A stretch of 5,676 nt of DNA from Desulfuromonadaceae bacterium. GTDB lineage: Bacteria > Desulfobacterota > Desulfuromonadia > Desulfuromonadales > Geopsychrobacteraceae. A program made the translations under genes and the position numbers. This document shows positions 5,197 to 5,676 of this stretch, in pieces; within the stretch, counting starts at the first letter, position 1, and every line of letters starts with the position of its first letter. Location of the stretch: assembly GCA_030639985.1 (NCBI GenBank), contig DAOWKG010000065.1, forward strand, positions 1 to 5,676. Direction: 5' to 3'. The notes under the pieces were generated by a model that saw only the letters and a list, made by a program, of their open reading frames with translations, made no database searches and was not told the origin of the DNA.

Positions 5197-5205
5197 TGAT
5201 ATAAT
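5197..5205 (+). promoter_or_regulatory. Extended -10 promoter of the transposase
   Basis: TGATATAAT combines an exact TATAAT (5200-5205) with the TG extension one base upstream. No good -35 box lies at the usual distance, and extended -10 promoters can work without one. Transcription would begin near 5212, inside the element and just past its probable terminal repeat. Confidence 0.55.
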
Positions 5206-5240
5206 AGCCATTTACTGAAGTTCAACCACAAGATATAGTG

Positions 5241-5268
5241 CCCTCAGTATCAACTCATCTGAGGGAGG
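5241..5268 (+). promoter_or_regulatory. Hairpin partly covering the transposase ribosome binding site
   Basis: CCCTCAG (5241-5247) is perfectly complementary to CTGAGGG (5259-5265) across an 11-base loop. The right arm overlaps the first half of the Shine-Dalgarno GGGAGG (5263-5268) of the GTG start at 5276. In the leader RNA the hairpin would occlude part of the site and lower translation. Similar occlusion is known in other IS families such as IS10; here it is inferred. Confidence 0.55.
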
Positions 5269-5275
5269 TTATTCT

Positions 5276-5676
5276 GTGAATTCCGAATCGCTCTTTACTG
5301 CTGCCCTGAGCCTCATGCCGCCGTGGCAGGTTTTAGATATTCAGTTTGACCTGGAAAAAGGGCGGATCGATTTCAAGATCGGTTTTACCTCCGGGGCAAA
5401 GTTTTCCTGTCCCGAATGTGGAGAAGTGGAACAGGGCGTTCACGATACACGGGCACGAACCTGGCGGCACCTGAACTTCTTTCAGTATCAGGCCTTTATT
5501 CATGCCGATCTGCCCCGTGTCCACTGTGCCGGGTGCGGCAAGACCAAGCAAATACCTGTTCCGTGGGCACGGTCTGGCAGCGGCTTCAGTCTTCTGATGG
5601 AGGCTCTGCTCGTCGTGCTAGCGAAGCAGATGCCCGTTCGTGCCGTAGGCCAGTTAGTTGGCCTGCATGATGGACA
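5276..5676 (+). CDS. ISL3-family transposase, N-terminal part (runs off right edge)
   Basis: The first 133 residues of an ISL3-family transposase (full length usually about 400), which cuts and joins the element ends using a DDE nuclease domain that lies beyond this window. Seen here are the N-terminal zinc finger, CPEC at 45-48 paired with CAGC at 84-87, and the family-typical RTWRHLNFFQYQAFI between them (61-75). These are followed by PVPWARSGSGFSLLMEALLVVLAKQMPVRAVGQLVG (94-129), the start of the helix-turn-helix DNA-binding region. The start is GTG 5276, seven bases after GGAGG (5264-5268); the ATG at residue 14 lacks such a site. The frame is intact as far as the edge, so the element may still be active. 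Translation may be damped by the hairpin at 5241-5265. Confidence 0.93.
   Translation, partial: MNSESLFTAALSLMPPWQVLDIQFDLEKGRIDFKIGFTSGAKFSCPECGEVEQGVHDTRARTWRHLNFFQYQAFIHADLPRVHCAGCGKTKQIPVPWARSGSGFSLLMEALLVVLAKQMPVRAVGQLVGLHDG

Larger units (their letters stand above)
5174..5676 (+). mobile_element. Left end of an ISL3-family insertion sequence, cut by the window edge
   Basis: From about 5174 the sequence begins GGTTCTGTTCCATTTTG, a plausible ISL3-type terminal repeat starting with GG, and leads into an ISL3 transposase gene. The transposase part is clearly richer in G and C than the AT-rich host sequence to the left, as expected of an acquired element. The exact end is a prediction: the right terminal repeat is outside the window. 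If ISL3 elements' usual 8-bp target duplication applies, it would be 5166-5173 (CTTTTTTA). Confidence 0.75.

Noticed and set aside
5333..5670. Other-frame ORFs over the transposase
   Set aside because: The frame from GTG 5276 has the ISL3 zinc finger and conserved RTWRH segment; the others are GC-rich shadows.
1..5676. CRISPR arrays, tRNA, rRNA or a multi-gene defence system
   Set aside because: No regularly spaced repeats, no tRNA-like cloverleaf or rRNA segment, and the genes are separate transcription units with housekeeping-type or unknown roles.

Overview
The window looks like an AT-rich chromosome segment from an anaerobic, multiheme-cytochrome-using bacterium of the Desulfobacterota / Desulfuromonadia type. 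The clues are a periplasmic tetraheme cytochrome c3, a CBS-domain family II pyrophosphatase, a DUF3014 protein and a tiny protein ending in a GPERR motif. The lineage is an inference from gene content; there is no rRNA here to confirm it.

Layout from left to right. (a) 1-631, minus: 5' part of a membrane-anchored XRE-type regulator, running off the left edge. (b) 865-1203, plus: a small tetraheme cytochrome c3, divergent from the regulator across 233 bases that hold a good promoter for the regulator and two inverted repeats. (c) 1306-1410, plus: a perfect consensus sigma70 promoter followed about 70 nt later by a strong intrinsic terminator with no ORF between, a candidate small RNA gene. (d) 1424-3079, minus: CBS-DRTGG manganese-type inorganic pyrophosphatase with a GTG start. 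(e) 3211-3528, plus: ArsR-family repressor divergent from the pyrophosphatase. (f) 3554-3589: bidirectional terminator. (g) 3614-3811, minus: 4-oxalocrotonate-tautomerase-like protein. (h) 3983-4825, plus: membrane-anchored DUF3014 protein. (i) 4829-4856: hairpin placed to terminate the next minus-strand gene. (j) 4884-5075, minus: 63-aa GPERR protein. (k) about 5174 to the right edge: left end of an ISL3-family insertion sequence, visibly richer in GC than its surroundings, with its own extended -10 promoter and a hairpin that partly covers the transposase ribosome binding site.

The genes are mostly single transcription units separated by promoters and terminators, so there is no large operon and no evidence for a multi-gene defence or biosynthetic system. 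The two divergent pairs (membrane regulator / cytochrome c3, and ArsR repressor / pyrophosphatase) are the likeliest regulatory pairings. The most interesting unlabelled item is the candidate small RNA at about 1340-1410, whose terminator loop closely resembles the anti-Shine-Dalgarno tail of 16S rRNA.

Several starts were set by Shine-Dalgarno placement rather than by the longest ORF: the cytochrome at 865, the tautomerase at 3811, the DUF3014 protein at 3983 and the GPERR protein at 5075.
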